Positions 44,528 to 57,400 are shown, counted from the first letter of the stretch. The stretch: 64,000 nucleotides of DNA from Pyronema omphalodes (GCA_024516155.1 JAJJXM010000018.1:434001-498000), one strand, 5' to 3'. Made by a program: numbers and translations. The notes: a model not told the origin generated them from the sequence alone.

Positions 44528-45636
44528 GGGGAAAATTAGCTATAGCTAGCTATCATGAAGCGTTTTGGAATTCTTTGGGGGGGATTCTGTATGTTTACAT
44601 TCTCCTGGGGAGGATTTAGAGATATGGTTGTTGTGTTATATGTGATGTGCGAATTTTAGGGAGTGCGCCCGATTTATGGTACCTTGCGTGCACCCATCGA
44701 ACTATCGATACACAGTGCCCACTGTGCGTTGGGACAGTCCGAGCTCCTTGGGCTCCTCCTCTTCCCCTCCCCCCTGGGCTGTAATTCCAACCCAAGCTCG
44801 CAGACTCTCAGACTCCCAAGCTCCCTAACATTCATAAACCCCCTCCAATTTTGGATCTCAGATCCTCACAATATCCATCGATTACAGCGATCATGGGGAC
44901 ATGTCTGAGTTAGTTATGATTAAGGCGCATAAACCGCGCAAACCGCGCAAGCTGTTGGTATCCGCATATCTACATAACTCTACATAGATATAATTCGGAG
45001 ATCTGGGTGCAGTGTTATATACAAGACGGGGGGGGAGGAGGGGGGGGGGGGGGTAGAGAGTGAGATTGGGATATGGGGGATCAGAGTGCTTATTCTGTCA
45101 AGGCTCCTGGGCTCCCGGTGCCTAGAGTCCTTTGGGCCCTGGGGTGCTGTTGGTATGGTACACAGATATAGTGACGAATGGTGCACTATATAGAGTGTTT
45201 ACTCTAGGATTCCGGGCTTCGGGGCTTCGGGGAGTGTAAATTCCGGTCACTGGGTGATACAAAGAAACACATGCGTAGTGAAATCACCAATATCAACAAA
45301 CACTTCAGAATTTTCAAATGTTTTCAACATTTACCTACACCTCCTACCGTTTCATCGTACATTCGTGTAGTTTCATAAATTCAGAATCCACATCGACCGA
45401 ACATCAATATTGATCTACCAAAACTCCTAATCCCCAGACACGCCACATTTCGCGAAAATCCAACCTGCAGTACTTGAAAGAAAGAAAAAAAGAAAAGAAA
45501 AGAGGGAACCCACAAAAAAAAAAAAAGTAAAAGATCAAACAATAACGATAAACATCAATCGTAAAAACCACGCATCTAATACTAATAAAGGACTAATCTA
45601 CATCTTTCTGTCATTCCACCTGGTATTTTTAAACTT
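44528..45636. other. Intergenic with G run
   Basis: Contains a G-rich tract at about 45028-45053. No gene supported. The last bases are probably the RNA1 3' UTR. Confidence 0.55.
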
Positions 45637-46952
45637 CTATGCGATCTTAGCTCCCTTCAATGCAGAGGTAAGCTCATCTACACCGTCGTTCTTCTTGGCG
45701 GGCACCTTCTTGTCATCCTCATCGTCCTCTGAAGCATACTCCTCCTCGTCCTCATCCTCATCCTCATCGTCACTGTCCTCTTCCATGTCGGACAAAGAGT
45801 CGAGACCCTCGAATCCACGCTCCTCGAACAATTCCCGGAGCTCCTCAACAATGGGGTCCTCCTCGGAGAACTTGTTTCCGTTGAGCTCCAAAACCTCAAG
45901 CTTGCTCAAACCAGCAACAACAGCGTTCTTGATAGCCTTAGCTCCGACAATATCGATCTCGTTGTACTGAAGAGAAAGCTTGGTGAGGTCAGGGTTGGCA
46001 CCCTTCTGGAGAGCCTCACCGAGGAGGAGACCTCCACGAGCGGACAACAAACAGTCGGCAACTCCGAGAACCTCAAGCTTGGTCCATCCCTCAACAGCGA
46101 TAGCAAGAGCGCTGGATCCGAGCTCAGTGAAGGTGTTGTCCTGAAGGTCAAGGTGGAGGAGGTCCTGGCAGTGGAGAAGTCCATCGCGGAGAAGGATCTG
46201 GATTCCCTCTGGCCTGATTCCGTTTTGAACCATCTTGACGGTCTTCAAGGTTTTGTGGGCGGCGTAGGCAGCGGCCCAAGCCTCCATGGATCCGTTCTCA
46301 AGACGGTTACGACCGCAAACAATGGTTTCGAGGGGGGGCAGGCTGGGGTCAGAGGCCTTGAGAGCGGCAAGGTCCTTGATGGAGTTGGCAACGATGGCTC
46401 CTCCGGCGGGTCCAAGTCCGTTGTTGTTCAAGAGAAGGTGGCGGAGAGGACCGGCCTTGGAGTAGAAGTCGCGGAGAACCTCGGCAAGACGACCTCCGAA
46501 CGCGTTGTCAGAGAGATCCACAGTGTGGAGTTTAGGGAGGGTGAGAAGAGCGGTAAGGAGCGCGGAAAGAGCATCGGGGATTTCGGAAATCAAACGTCCA
46601 GTGAAGATGTCGGCCGCGTTGAAGATCTACAGCCCGCATATTAGCGTGATGCGAACAGGGTTGATCTTAGTAGTAGATGAGGTCAAACCTTGAGGTTCTT
46701 CTTCTCGAGGAGGACCTCTGCAAGAGCTTTGCAAGCCTCGACTCCTAATGTGTTTCCTCCGAGACGGATTTCCTCGACGTCAGCGTTCGCCTTGAGTGAC
46801 GCGATGTGGGGTTCGATGTCGGCCTGTGTTTGGTGTTTAGCAACAGTCTGTGCGCCACGCGACAACCCGCCCCGTCATAAAAAAAAACTTACCGCTTGGT
46901 CAAGTTTCAAAGGCTTGCCGTCGTCAGACTTAAGGATGAAAACGTTGCTCAT
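45637..46952 (-). CDS. RNA1: Ran GTPase-activating protein (Rna1), 394 aa
   Basis: Exons 46952-46893, 46823-46689 and 46626-45637 on the minus strand, with introns of 69 and 62 nt. Rna1 stimulates GTP hydrolysis by Ran in the cytoplasm, sustaining the Ran-GTP gradient for nuclear transport. The protein starts MSNVFILKSDDGKPLKL and is built from leucine-rich repeats of the RanGAP type (IRLGGNTLG, TVDLSDNAFG, LLLNNNGLG, IVCGRNRLENG, TVKMVQNGI, LDLQDNTF, LSLQYNEI, LELNGNKF). A highly acidic tail follows (DSDDEDEDEDEEEYASED), then a short C-terminal segment ending ALKGAKIA. Domain order and length match fungal Rna1. It is divergent from the Ube3D-like gene across about 400 bp. Confidence 0.96.
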
Positions 46953-47356
46953 TTTGTATGTGACTCGCTAAAGGAAAATCCAACAACAAAACTCCAAGAA
47001 AATAGTCGAGATGATGTACAGAACGAAGGGTGGTGGAGTTCTTTGGTATGTGGCGGGGGGTAGGAGAGAAACTGCAGTAAGGTCGACCAAAAAGACAGAA
47101 GCGGGGTGGTAGACCATGCAGGAGGGGTGTTTTGATGCTTGTGTAGGTAACACGCGCCAGGGGCAAATGAGGCTTATTAGTAAGCGAGGACCCTCAGAAA
47201 GAACAGTTCGCGGGGAACGGGTTGCGGAGTGGAGACGAACAGCGACACGTCCCAACATCACGATTCTCCACCACTTCTCCACCAATTTTCACACGCTTCT
47301 CTCCCACCGGGGCCCCCTCTCACACCTTCCTTCCATCGCCCCCATCTCTATGCAAG
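46953..47356. promoter_or_regulatory. Shared divergent promoter, RNA1 / Ube3D-like gene
   Basis: About 404 bp separate the two divergent start codons. No clear TATA box is seen near either start. C/T-rich leader sequence precedes the plus-strand ATG. Confidence 0.5.
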
Positions 47357-48923
47357 ATGTTAACCTTCTATGCGGAACTGCTTCCTAATATCAAGTCAAT
47401 TAGCCTGTTGATCTCGCTTCCGACACCTGCAAATGCATCTACCAGAGCTACAGTTGACCCAGGCTCAACCACCGCAGTTCTCTACCACCACGGAGAAACA
47501 ACGCCGTTGATTCTCCCTGCGCAGGCCAACCCGGGTCCACGCCAGCTAGTCCTGACCACTACTCTAGGCGAGAAGACCCTATCGAGTAGACTACCGCTGG
47601 CTGCGCCGTCAACCACAGCAAGCTACGACAATGAAAACTACGCGCCCTGGTCGGCTCTGCAACTTTCCTCAAAAGAGAGTGTATCCTACTGCTGCAGAGC
47701 CTGCAAGGCGGTAGTGCTTCCAAGTGGCCGGATACAGAAGTGGAAGAATCTTCCATCAGGGAATTGGGCTGACATGATGGACTTCTGGCACTGCCACAAA
47801 CCACACGACCACGACAAAGAAAAAGCAAACAAGGAGTCTAATGGAGGGGGAAGATATTCGACCTTCGGACAGGGCTTTGCTGTGGAGCAAGGTGTCGGTC
47901 TCGTGGATCGAGGCTACTTCTTGTTCTCCAGCAAAGACTGCGATAGTGTTCAGGTTAGTCACTTACAACTACTGCTTATTAATGATACTTGCCATTCTCC
48001 ACCCATTTCTCGTCCGATGTTCTCGTGCATTCCACAGTTCTTTGTTTTGTGCATTTGCTGGGTAAAAAGAAGGGGCCGCACCGCCATTTTATGGCATCAG
48101 TGGTTTTGGCTACCGATACAATTACCCTAGATTAAAATGGAGTTGAAGTTCATGATCAAAGGTCCCCGGCAGTATCCTCCTTTTGGATGGATTTTCTGGG
48201 TGACTGGAGGGATTAAACCACTCAACTCAGAAGGTTGCTGGTTGATTACCGGCAACAACTTCAAACCTCGCTGTTTCAACATGTTGTCATTAGATTCAGG
48301 CAGTATGCGATATTAAGTAGAGGTACAATGCTGATTCGTAATTTCTCCTCAGATCGTTGATGAAAAAGTGACATGTTCCTCTTGTAACTCTATTCTTGGT
48401 GCACCAGAGAGAGGTGTTTCATCCGAGGACTCACTGCTTTGGAGACTCAATAAGTGGAATCTTTCCCTGAATGAAAAAGAATCCCATCCCTTGGAATGCT
48501 TTCTTTCAGCACAATTTATCTCTTATGCCGAAGAAGGGGGCGTTCGACGTCTCTTGGTTACCAACGAAAACAATACACAGGTTACTGGTCTTAAAGTGGG
48601 TCGATACTGGTAGCACTCTGTGGTTTCCCTTCGCTAACTAGCCCTAGGTATGGGTTTTCAATCCTGATATCCGTTACACGCATTCACAGGAAAGTAAACC
48701 GGTCCGAGGGATCAAGGTGTTCTGGCAGGCTGTAAAAAAGGGCGAGCATGTGCCCACAGATTCCCTCAAAGCGACCGGATTTGAGGCTGTAGAGCTCGAT
48801 GCGAAGGCTTTCGAAACTTTGAAGAGATGCCTGGACGAAAGTAATAGCGCACTTCCTGTGGGAATTAGACAATCCGGGGAGTGGAATGTCGGGGCCATCA
48901 GACGATTTGAAGATACCACATAA
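47357..48923 (+). CDS. Ube3D-like HECT-type E3 ligase (E2-binding protein), 371 aa
   Basis: Exons 47357-47953, 48353-48595 and 48648-48923; introns 399 and 52 nt. The family (HECT-like E3, UBE3D / E2C-binding protein) binds E2 enzymes and can accept ubiquitin. Seen in the sequence: MLTFYAELLPNIKSISLLIS at the start, a Cys pair region (SVSYCCRACKAVVLPSGRIQ), WADMMDFWHCHKPHD, GRGYFLF-type strand (LVDRGYFLFSSKDC), C-x2-C-N-S-I-L-G after the first intron, and a C-terminal VFWQAVKKGE and SGEWNVGAIRRFEDTT. The start was chosen because it matches the usual beginning; an earlier in-frame region is open but not family-like. The 399-nt intron is long for this gene and might hide a small exon. Confidence 0.85.
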
Positions 48924-50509
48924 ATAATGATAGAACGATACCCATCCGACCTATCAATTCATGTTACACCCTGTGTCTCATCGAATTGTAAGCGTGGGCC
49001 TAGAACAGCTTACATCGTCTGATTGTGTAATCCAGCTGTCTTTTATCTGTGTTTGCAGAGATTGCCCTACAGCTGTCGGTACACCAACCTGTCGGTAAAC
49101 CACATGGCGGAACTGAGATTATTCCGGTTCCTGAGATCGGCAGCGGGACATCCCGAAGCTTACCCACCGGGATTACTTATTCTTCGTTCCTTCGCTCTCT
49201 TCTAATTTTTGCGGTTGGCCGAACTTTCTGCCACGTTTCGTCTTTGGATCCACTGCGGGGGAGACGATAACCGATTATTATGCCGTTCCAATAGCTTGGG
49301 ATGGGTAAGATATAGACTCGACTCGGATACAAGGGTAAGTCCCGCGCTCTATTGTATTACTATACCCGAATTTTGTCCCCTATACAACTGTAAATGCCAA
49401 GACAATTGCTCTCCATGAAGCGCAGATATCTTTTGATAAGTGCGTGGTAAAAATTAGCTATCATAGAACTCTTAATTCTTTACATTTTCTCAGGAAACCT
49501 TTAAAGTTCTGGTTGTGCTATTGCTATATGCCAATTGTATGGGTGGACCCAATTTATGGCATCCTACAGGTACAATTTACTTTGATATATCGAGATGTCC
49601 ATACCATCTGTAAACGATAAGGCCTGCCCTCCGGTAAGGAAAGACTTGCCGGGGCCGGTCATGCTCGGCCAATGTTTTCATCGAGTTCCGAAAACGTGAC
49701 TCGGGATGGCCGAAGAATTCCGCTCGAGGCCTGTTTTTGATGATGGGATTTGTATGGTAACCATAGAGAATTGGGGCTGTATTGCAGTAGTTGGGTCTTT
49801 GATAATTTCCGAGAGACATCTGCTTGTGGCTTGATCGTCATAAAGTAACAAACACCTTCTCCGCGGAATATCTTCGAATCGAAGGATTGTGGTCTCAGTG
49901 GCTGTTTGTTTTTCTTTTCAGCTTCATGATATGCTTCCGCAAGGTCTGGATTTTTATTGTTGAGGAATTTCTTTTTGTCATTACTGCCCGGTGAATGGTT
50001 TATTTCACTTTTATTCCCAACTGATCAACCCACAATTAGTCGCAATTTATCCAGTATCCATCGTACTTCGAGCACGGTTCTTCGTGTCACCGGGCGTCTA
50101 TTATTCCAATACCCAGTTTCGACTAAATGGAGCATGTCGTGCAGAGTGAATCAGACGTGCCAAGCGAAGGATGCGACTGATGTGCTGAGGGATGATACAA
50201 AGCCCTACTTCAGATCAGAGAAGGCTGCATGCAAGATATTTAGACACCTGGGGGTGCTCACCCTGCTATAGTACCGGCAGAGATTCCTCCCTTCACGACC
50301 GTTACGTGCAACCCAGAGAAGACACATTCATAACGGACAAAGTTGCACGTTCGACCAAACATCGCCAAATCATCATCGAAACAGACAAACCATCCATCTC
50401 AAGCAGCTAAACCATCGAAAACAGCTCATCCTCTCCTTAATCCACCCTGCGAGAACTTTTAGGTCTCCCCGCCGACAAACAAAAGCCCTTCGAAACATCT
50501 CATCTCATC
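48924..50509. other. Intergenic; possible remnants
   Basis: A minus-strand ORF at 49577-49819 (contains HPESRFRNSMKTLAEHDRPR) looks protein-like but has no recognised domain. Bases 49380-49570 show scattered similarity to 44440-44690 (CTGTAAATGC, AAAATTAGCTATCAT, and a shared ATTTATGG near the end). Confidence 0.4.
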
Positions 50510-52424
50510 ATGTCCGGTCGTATGGAATTACCGAGAGTTCCCCCAGAGGTGGAAGCGGGGTTCCCTGAACACATTCAAAACCACATATACGATATTCGCG
50601 GTCGTTCGGCTTCATATTCGAGTCCATCTAATCGTAAGTTTCATCATCTTGGTTAACTACTCGTCGAGTAGGATGGCAAAGAACTTCGCGCTTAGCAAAT
50701 TCACATCACAGCTATGTTGTCGGATAGCTCTCAACCCTCGAGTACAAGTCCATTCTTTAGCTTCTTGAAGATAAACAGACCTAAGGGTAAGGCTACGCGT
50801 AACTCGGTAACCAAGCCGAAGAAGATCGCGTTGTTGACGCCGCGCCAGAAGACGGCGAGAAGCCGAAGCGACGAGGCCCTAAACCTGATTCGAAGCCACC
50901 TTTGACAAGGAAGCAAGAGTTGAATCGACAAGCACAGCGGTGAGTTATTACTACATTTTGAATTGTAATATAGGAGAAACTACTTTTATCTAACGCGATA
51001 TGATAGAACACATCGACAGCGTAAAGAATTCTATGTCAAGTCTCTAGAAAAAGATGTCGCGAGGTATGTTTATGCAGATTCCACATCACGATCAATTGAG
51101 GCGCAGGGCTTACTAGTGTTCCATCAAGACTTCGCGAAACATTTACCATCATCACAAAAGAGAAGACCGCACTACTTCGAGAGAATATGAGACTGAAGGA
51201 AATTCTAGAACAGCATGGAATTGTATATGATCCTGATATGGATTATGGATATGGACAAAATCAATATCCAAGGCTTACAGGGACTACTATTACTGATGCC
51301 CCGATCACTGCTACGGGTCCTCTCCCACCTGATACGACTTATGATCATATCGGGGTAGATTTTGTGTGAGTTGAGATAAAGATCTTGTAAGATAGGAATT
51401 TTAAGTTGGCTGATTCAAAAAAACCATAGGCTCGCGTGAGTGTCCTCGCTTAAACTTGACAAAGAATCCCCCCTTGAAGTGCACCATGTACCCATCAATG
51501 AGATAGAAACTAAAGCTTGCGGTCTCATAGACAGACTGGAGAGACCTTGCATGGAGCACCTGATTCCTCTCTCTACCCACCAAATGTGTAACCCCGAGGC
51601 CGACTTTCATGGGTATGTCTTCGCCTTCTCTTGCTTCCTATCTATCTCTACCTTTGGTTATATTTCTTCAATCGCTAATAACATAACAAACAGCCACGCC
51701 CTCATGATCACATGTCCCCCCGAGTCATGGAGCACCATGAACCCGGGTCTACCATGGGATTTCAAGGGCCAGTTAGATATCGATGCAGCAGATTTATCAA
51801 TTCTTTTTGATTTGTCTAATAGATTACAATTGGAGGGGGAGATGACACCCATTGCGTATGTTACCAAGTCCCTTAATCCCTCGCATTCTCCTCGTTTCTA
51901 TTTTCAGGTTGCATGAGACATAAGATACGAGATACAAGATATGAGATACGAGCTGCAACCTGCAAAATAAAATTCATGATCTACAACTAGCTATCCTAGA
52001 TCTGCTAGTTACAGATTATCGAATACGAGTGGGTCAGAGAGTTCAAGTACAAAGCTAACTAATTATAGTGTCTGGGCTACCATCGCTCGTCATGAACGCT
52101 TTTCAGAGCTTACTATGGAGGATTTTGATACCGTGAAGCATGAACTTGTTAAGAAGATCAAGTGTTATGGGTATGTCTTTTGTCTTACCGTTTCCCTTTT
52201 TATACATATACCATTGCCTATTCCCATCCACTCTTATTACAATTGACAACTGGTACTTGATGCCTGGTGCCCAGCACTTGGTTTCCGGTGCTGGTGTCTA
52301 ATGATTGCTACTTGAAGAATAATTACTAACCCATTACCCACTATCCCACAGCTTCGGCGCAGTCATCGATGAATGGGACGTAACCGATGCTATGTCAAAG
52401 CTATTTGCTCCAAAAGACGAGTAG
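50510..52424 (+). CDS. Fungal bZIP transcription factor, ~10 exons
   Basis: Exon 1 is 50510-50633. The 3' exons are well supported: to 50939, 51007-51063, 51117-51365, 51430-51435 (6 nt), 51535-51612, 51694-51855, 52069-52170 and 52352-52424. The basic region reads LTRKQELNRQAQRTHRQRKE, with the Asn, Ala-Gln and Arg positions of fungal Yap-type bZIPs, followed by a leucine zipper (Leu at VKSLEKDVA, RLRETFTI, TALLRENMRLKEIL). After a flexible linker the C-terminus has VDFVLALERPCMEH, GHALMITCPPESW and KKIKCYGFGAVIDEW, the latter two matching the conserved C-terminal block of this bZIP class. Between 50709 and 50816 the reading frame is not resolved: either exon 2 starts at 50709 with a very short second intron, or intron 1 extends to about 50815. 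Likely a DNA-binding nuclear regulator; target unknown. Confidence 0.85.
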
Positions 52425-54015
52425 CTCTCTTTAATCTTTTTAATACTGGGTTTTCTGTTTTTTGACTTTTATTTTACTGGTTTGTATGTTTTGTTTTCAT
52501 CTTTTTGGTTTTTGGTTTTTGGGATTGTCTTGAATTATCGGGGAGAGGGCTGGGGGTGAAGAGGGGAGGAGGGAGGGGAGAGAGAGAGAGAGTATGTGTG
52601 AATGTGATGGTGGGATTCCTTAGGATCTTGATCAATGCTCAATCATTTTGGATCCAGGAATAAGAAACCTTTGGCCTTTCAGATTTATCTGGATTTATTT
52701 GCAATTTGGACTGCTGTTTTTTGTTTCTTTTTTCGTTTTTCGTTACCGTAAGGAAGGATTACAAGGTAAGTTATTAATATTGTTATTACTAGTCTACATA
52801 TAACTAGGGGGTTTCTTATCTGTCTGTCTGTCTGCTATGCTCATCATCAAGAATTTTATCAGCTGTATTTTTATCCATATAATTCATTTTATCATCTCTC
52901 TAAAGGCTGGGAATTTGAAAATGATACTCAGCTAAGGAGGTACTTGATCATACTCTAATCAAGGCCCGAAAATCCAACGCAGAACAAATCACAAAATTAA
53001 TCCCAATCGCATCCTCATATGCCAAATTCCAATCCACCCAGCGAAGCCTTCAACTCCTCATCCGCCATATGAACAGAAGAAAAGACAAAGCAGATCAAAA
53101 ACCCTATACAACACCTCCAAGCCATCTCTCTATCTCATCCCAATGCTCCCGTTCCTCGTCTCACTGCTTACCCGTCCTCGCCACTTTTCTTCTAAATATT
53201 GGTAAAAAACCAAAGCTTGCCATTCAATAACATAACATAATCCAAATATTGTTTGACCCAATTCTGGACGACATCATCAGTAAATAAACCGTGTTAAAAT
53301 CAGGAATTTAAAGAACACCGAAAAAGTCAAAATATCGAGTGATATCAAATGATTGAGATGTTTTTGTTTTTCTTTCGCCTGTGGTTTCTCGCTATCACTA
53401 TTTTTTTTTCAAACATTGGAAAGGAAATTCATAGAGAGACGAGGATTAAAAGATACGCGGGATGTATAATTAGTTATAGATATGACACTGAGGATAGTAA
53501 AAGAATATTACGGGCTCCATGGACTGTGTCTTCCCTGAATATCACCGCGTCAGTTATTATGACACTACCCCGAAAACCAAGCTATAATGTTTCATTGAGA
53601 TTGATAGAGTAGAAATGAGTTCTGGGTAGATGATCATGTTGGAAATCCGAAGAAATGATCCTGTAAGTAGGGAGTTGGTTGGTAGTTACGGTATACGTCG
53701 CGTTGGTTTTATTGTGATCAAATGGCTAGGCGAGTTACTGCCTCCGAGGTCTATTATGGGGGATTATTGACTAAATTTTATATATCAGAACTTTCTTGTA
53801 ACATGGAGTTTATTTTATTCTGGCCCGTGTTGTTGCAGCCGTGTCTGTTGACTAGGTGGTCAATATGATTTTGAAGTTCGTTCTCTGGACATCTTCTACT
53901 TATTGGCCATAAAGCAATCAAAATCCTGTACATATCCAAATTTATCATCTATATACTCCTCTCTCTCCTCCCTATCCACATCCCCTCAATTATTGAGTAG
54001 TCCTATCCCCCCTCT
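52425..54015. other. Intergenic, no gene seen
   Basis: T-rich 3' region of the bZIP gene, then AT-rich sequence. The ORF at 53349-53612 is not protein-like enough to call. Confidence 0.55.
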
Positions 54016-54488
54016 TTAGACTGACTTAAAATACGAATCAATCTCCAGCCTTGTTTCCACAGTATTCACCATCTCCTTCCATGCCCAGTCCTTGCCGGAA
54101 TATACTGAATCGACACTCCAGTCCTCAGTTAACACTCCAGCCACTACATACCTAGTTAATACCAGAGCCCTCTCCCCCCCCCCCCCCCCCCCGGTCCGGA
54201 CACGACCACATATGGATATCCGATCCAGTCTGTGGTTGACAAAAGACCGCTGCTGTGTAGTTCGATCCCTTCCACGGAACCAAAAACCTGGACAGAACCG
54301 TAGGTGACGATAGGACTGTGGGTCTGCCGAATAAGCTTCCCAGTAGTAATGAGGTATGAGTTGGAACTTGGACGTAACTTTCTTAACCGCAGCGGAGCCG
54401 TTTTTAGCACCGTAATAGCTGAACCCTCTATTCTCCAGTGTAGTAAGTATTTTACACTCCACCGATGGTGCACTCTTCTACCCCGCAA
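54016..54488 (-). pseudogene. Minus-strand coding remnant broken at a C19 run
   Basis: One minus frame reads protein-like residues up to the homopolymer (RQTHSPIVTYGSVQVFGSVE and LLSTTDWIGYPYVVVSGP). A second frame continues after it (ALVLTRYVVAGVLTEDWSVD then a short tail ending YFKSV and a stop at 54016). The break coincides with the 19-nt C run at 54174-54192, so it may be a true frameshift or a homopolymer length error in the assembly. No start codon or family was recognised upstream. Confidence 0.35.
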
Positions 54489-57400
54489 AACTTTAACTCC
54501 CCATAGTAGTTTTGTTGAAAGCGTATAATAGACGTTTTGAAGGACAATATGGGTACCATCTATGTTACTTGTCGAAATACGGTTCCAGTATATCCATTAT
54601 ATGTATACATGCCAGCTATCTTTGTATCTCATGAAGTATAGACTGCTCATATGGAACTAAGATATGGGTAACAGTCATATTATTTAGTAAAATACGGTTC
54701 TAGTTTTAGACTTCATCTTTCAACGAGTGATCGCTGGTGACCGCCAATCATGGTCGCCCATAGTCGCCCATGGGCGGTACCTAATGCGCTGCATCTTAAG
54801 CAATCACTCGTGCCAAGCTGAACTTTATCTAAGGATATCATCTTTATAAGGGTGCTCCTCTATGGTCCTACCGTAACCCTATAGAAAGATTTGACCGTGA
54901 TGTGTTATGAATCTTAAAACCCAAAGATATTTTATGTGTAGTCAGCATGCAGTGAGACAACAGAGCAGCTCGCTAGAAGTACGTGGTAATATCCTAGAGC
55001 ATTCCCCCCCCCATCCCTGTATAAACATAAACAATTCACATTCTAGACCTTATGTAAACCACCTTTCAATTCCTTAGGAAAAGCTTCGTTTCTTGTCAAT
55101 ATTCAGGCTGGGGATGGGGGTCTTTCTTCATATGTTCCTTAAATTTCAAGGACAAATGACCAAAGATTTCAGATTCTAAATCGTGTTTTATGTTTTATGC
55201 TTTATGGCCTACCACTGGAAACTTGATTTTTATATCAAGAAGGCTGTAGTCACGCTAAATTTACCTAAAGGCTACAGTCCTAGATCATCTACAGAACCAT
55301 GTGATATGTTTTTACATGCATGCATCCATCAATCAATCAATCCATCTAGAGAACTAGAGAACTATGTCAAAGTTAGTTGGACGGGAGTGTTCTAGTAGCA
55401 GGTGGAGCTGCTACAGTGATCATGCATCTATGTTGTTTCTCTCGCTCTCTTTATTTCTAGCTACATCAGTCAATCCAATCTCATTCCCCGTCTCTATCTT
55501 TCTACACTATTAATTCGCTGGAGTCGCTTATCAACACATACACATAACTTACATAGCTTACCTCCTGTATATTAACTCTTGCCGCTTCCTATAACTCACG
55601 AATAACCGTAAACTACCATATCCAAGCTATCAAGTTATTAAGCAAACTAATCAAGCAATCAAAGATCTTAGGGCCTCAGTTCAGCTAGCTACTTACCTAA
55701 GGACCCTCTATATATGTACTTATATAGTACACAACAAAAACTCTACTTAACGAAAAATAGAAACGCACTTGCTTTAACCCGGGATTCGATATGCATTAAC
55801 TATCTTTAGACCAGTATCAGTAGTTGTAAAGGGTATTCCTATCACAGGGGCCTAACCGAGACCTAGATAGCCGAGTGATTAACCAGGGCTTAAAAGCTAG
55901 CGGAGAAAAAGTAGCAGAAAGTTGAGGATAACTAGGATCACATATGTATCAAGACGGAGCTTAAGTCTTTGTTGTTACATATATGGTTCCGGAACTATAC
56001 TCGCTCGTCAAAGTTGTTAGGTTCGCTAGATTCTTTAAACACATTGGAGTACATAGTTAACTTCGTTAGGGCCGATTGAAGCGATAGTAAGCTAACGACG
56101 GGATCGATGACGGACGGTTAACGATTGACGAAGCTTTAACCCTTCCCCCCCCCCGCAACCCTTTCCACGCACGCCCACCCCCACTCCTCCACCCTCCACC
56201 CTCCGCCCTTCCACCGCTCGAACCCCGATACAAGAACCGATGATGCCTTATGCAAGATCGGAAACGGTGGGAGAAAAGCTTGGTTTAAATTTGGGTACCG
56301 AGTATCCACTACGGAATTGAACTATGTTCGGCGTGCTAGATGAATTAGGAAACGTTTGGGGACTTGCGGACACCTTCGGAGACACCCTCGGAGACCTTTG
56401 GAGACCTTTGGAGACCTTCGGAGAAATATCGGATGTATTGATGGATGGATGTGTTTTGTAAAAGCTTAAGAAGCTCTTGTATATGCTTTACGGAAGTGAT
56501 TTATCTTAGGGAGAAACCGATGGCGATTGGTAGCGAGCGGCTCGATTGAATTGCAGAATGTCGATCTGTGAAATGTAAAACATAGATAGATATACATAAA
56601 TTACATACGGGGTGCTTTGTAAAGTAATTATTTAACATGTAGCTGTTTGTATTCTTGTTGGATGTTTCTATTGATTCCGAGTATCATGCAGGCCACGGCA
56701 TATACCCTTGTACGTGAGTTTCCAATTCTAATTCTGATGTTCTGTACCTGCCAAGCAATAGCTACAGCTTTTGATAACTCCTTATCTACGGGCTACCTCA
56801 TGGTACATAGTCCGGTCCGGTCACAATACATAAGGTTTAAAAAATCCATCTGTCTCACAGAGATGTCTTGTATTATATGTAGTTTCTCTCTCCGGCCAAT
56901 AGCTGATCTGGGACCAGATTTTCCCGCTAAGACATCTGGTGTTACCTTTATCCCAATCTGCGACTTACCGATGGTTTGTTTGGCCGGTTGGGAGGAAATA
57001 TTGCCCTTGGTTTCCCCACAGTTTTCAATATGCATGTAGCGCATTGACTTTCGGTATAACTCTCCCTACACAAAGTGAATTCTAGAGTAGAGTTCTTACT
57101 AAATGTTAAGCAGTGGTCGCGGTTTGTCTTAGTTGAACCGGGTTGAAGCTATACATAGGAGTATATTTTTATCATAAGCTCGTCCCATATATTTACAACT
57201 TCATATAATTATGCGTCGTGATGAATCAAGTCCCGACACAACGGTCTGCTAGCGAATTGTGATTCAGAAATTCGGGATTGATACTTGTGATAATGATCAG
57301 CCATGAGAGGTTCACCTGCAGATCTGCGAAATGTTCTCTCCCGATAGAGTGCGTCTCGGTGATAGCCACTTAATCCAGGCTGTGAGATTCAGGGGGATCA

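Noticed and set aside
51440..51916. A 158-codon plus-strand ORF
   Set aside because: It overlaps introns of the bZIP gene; only its middle and end are exons, in the frame found by splicing. Its first part (51440-51534) contains no family residues.
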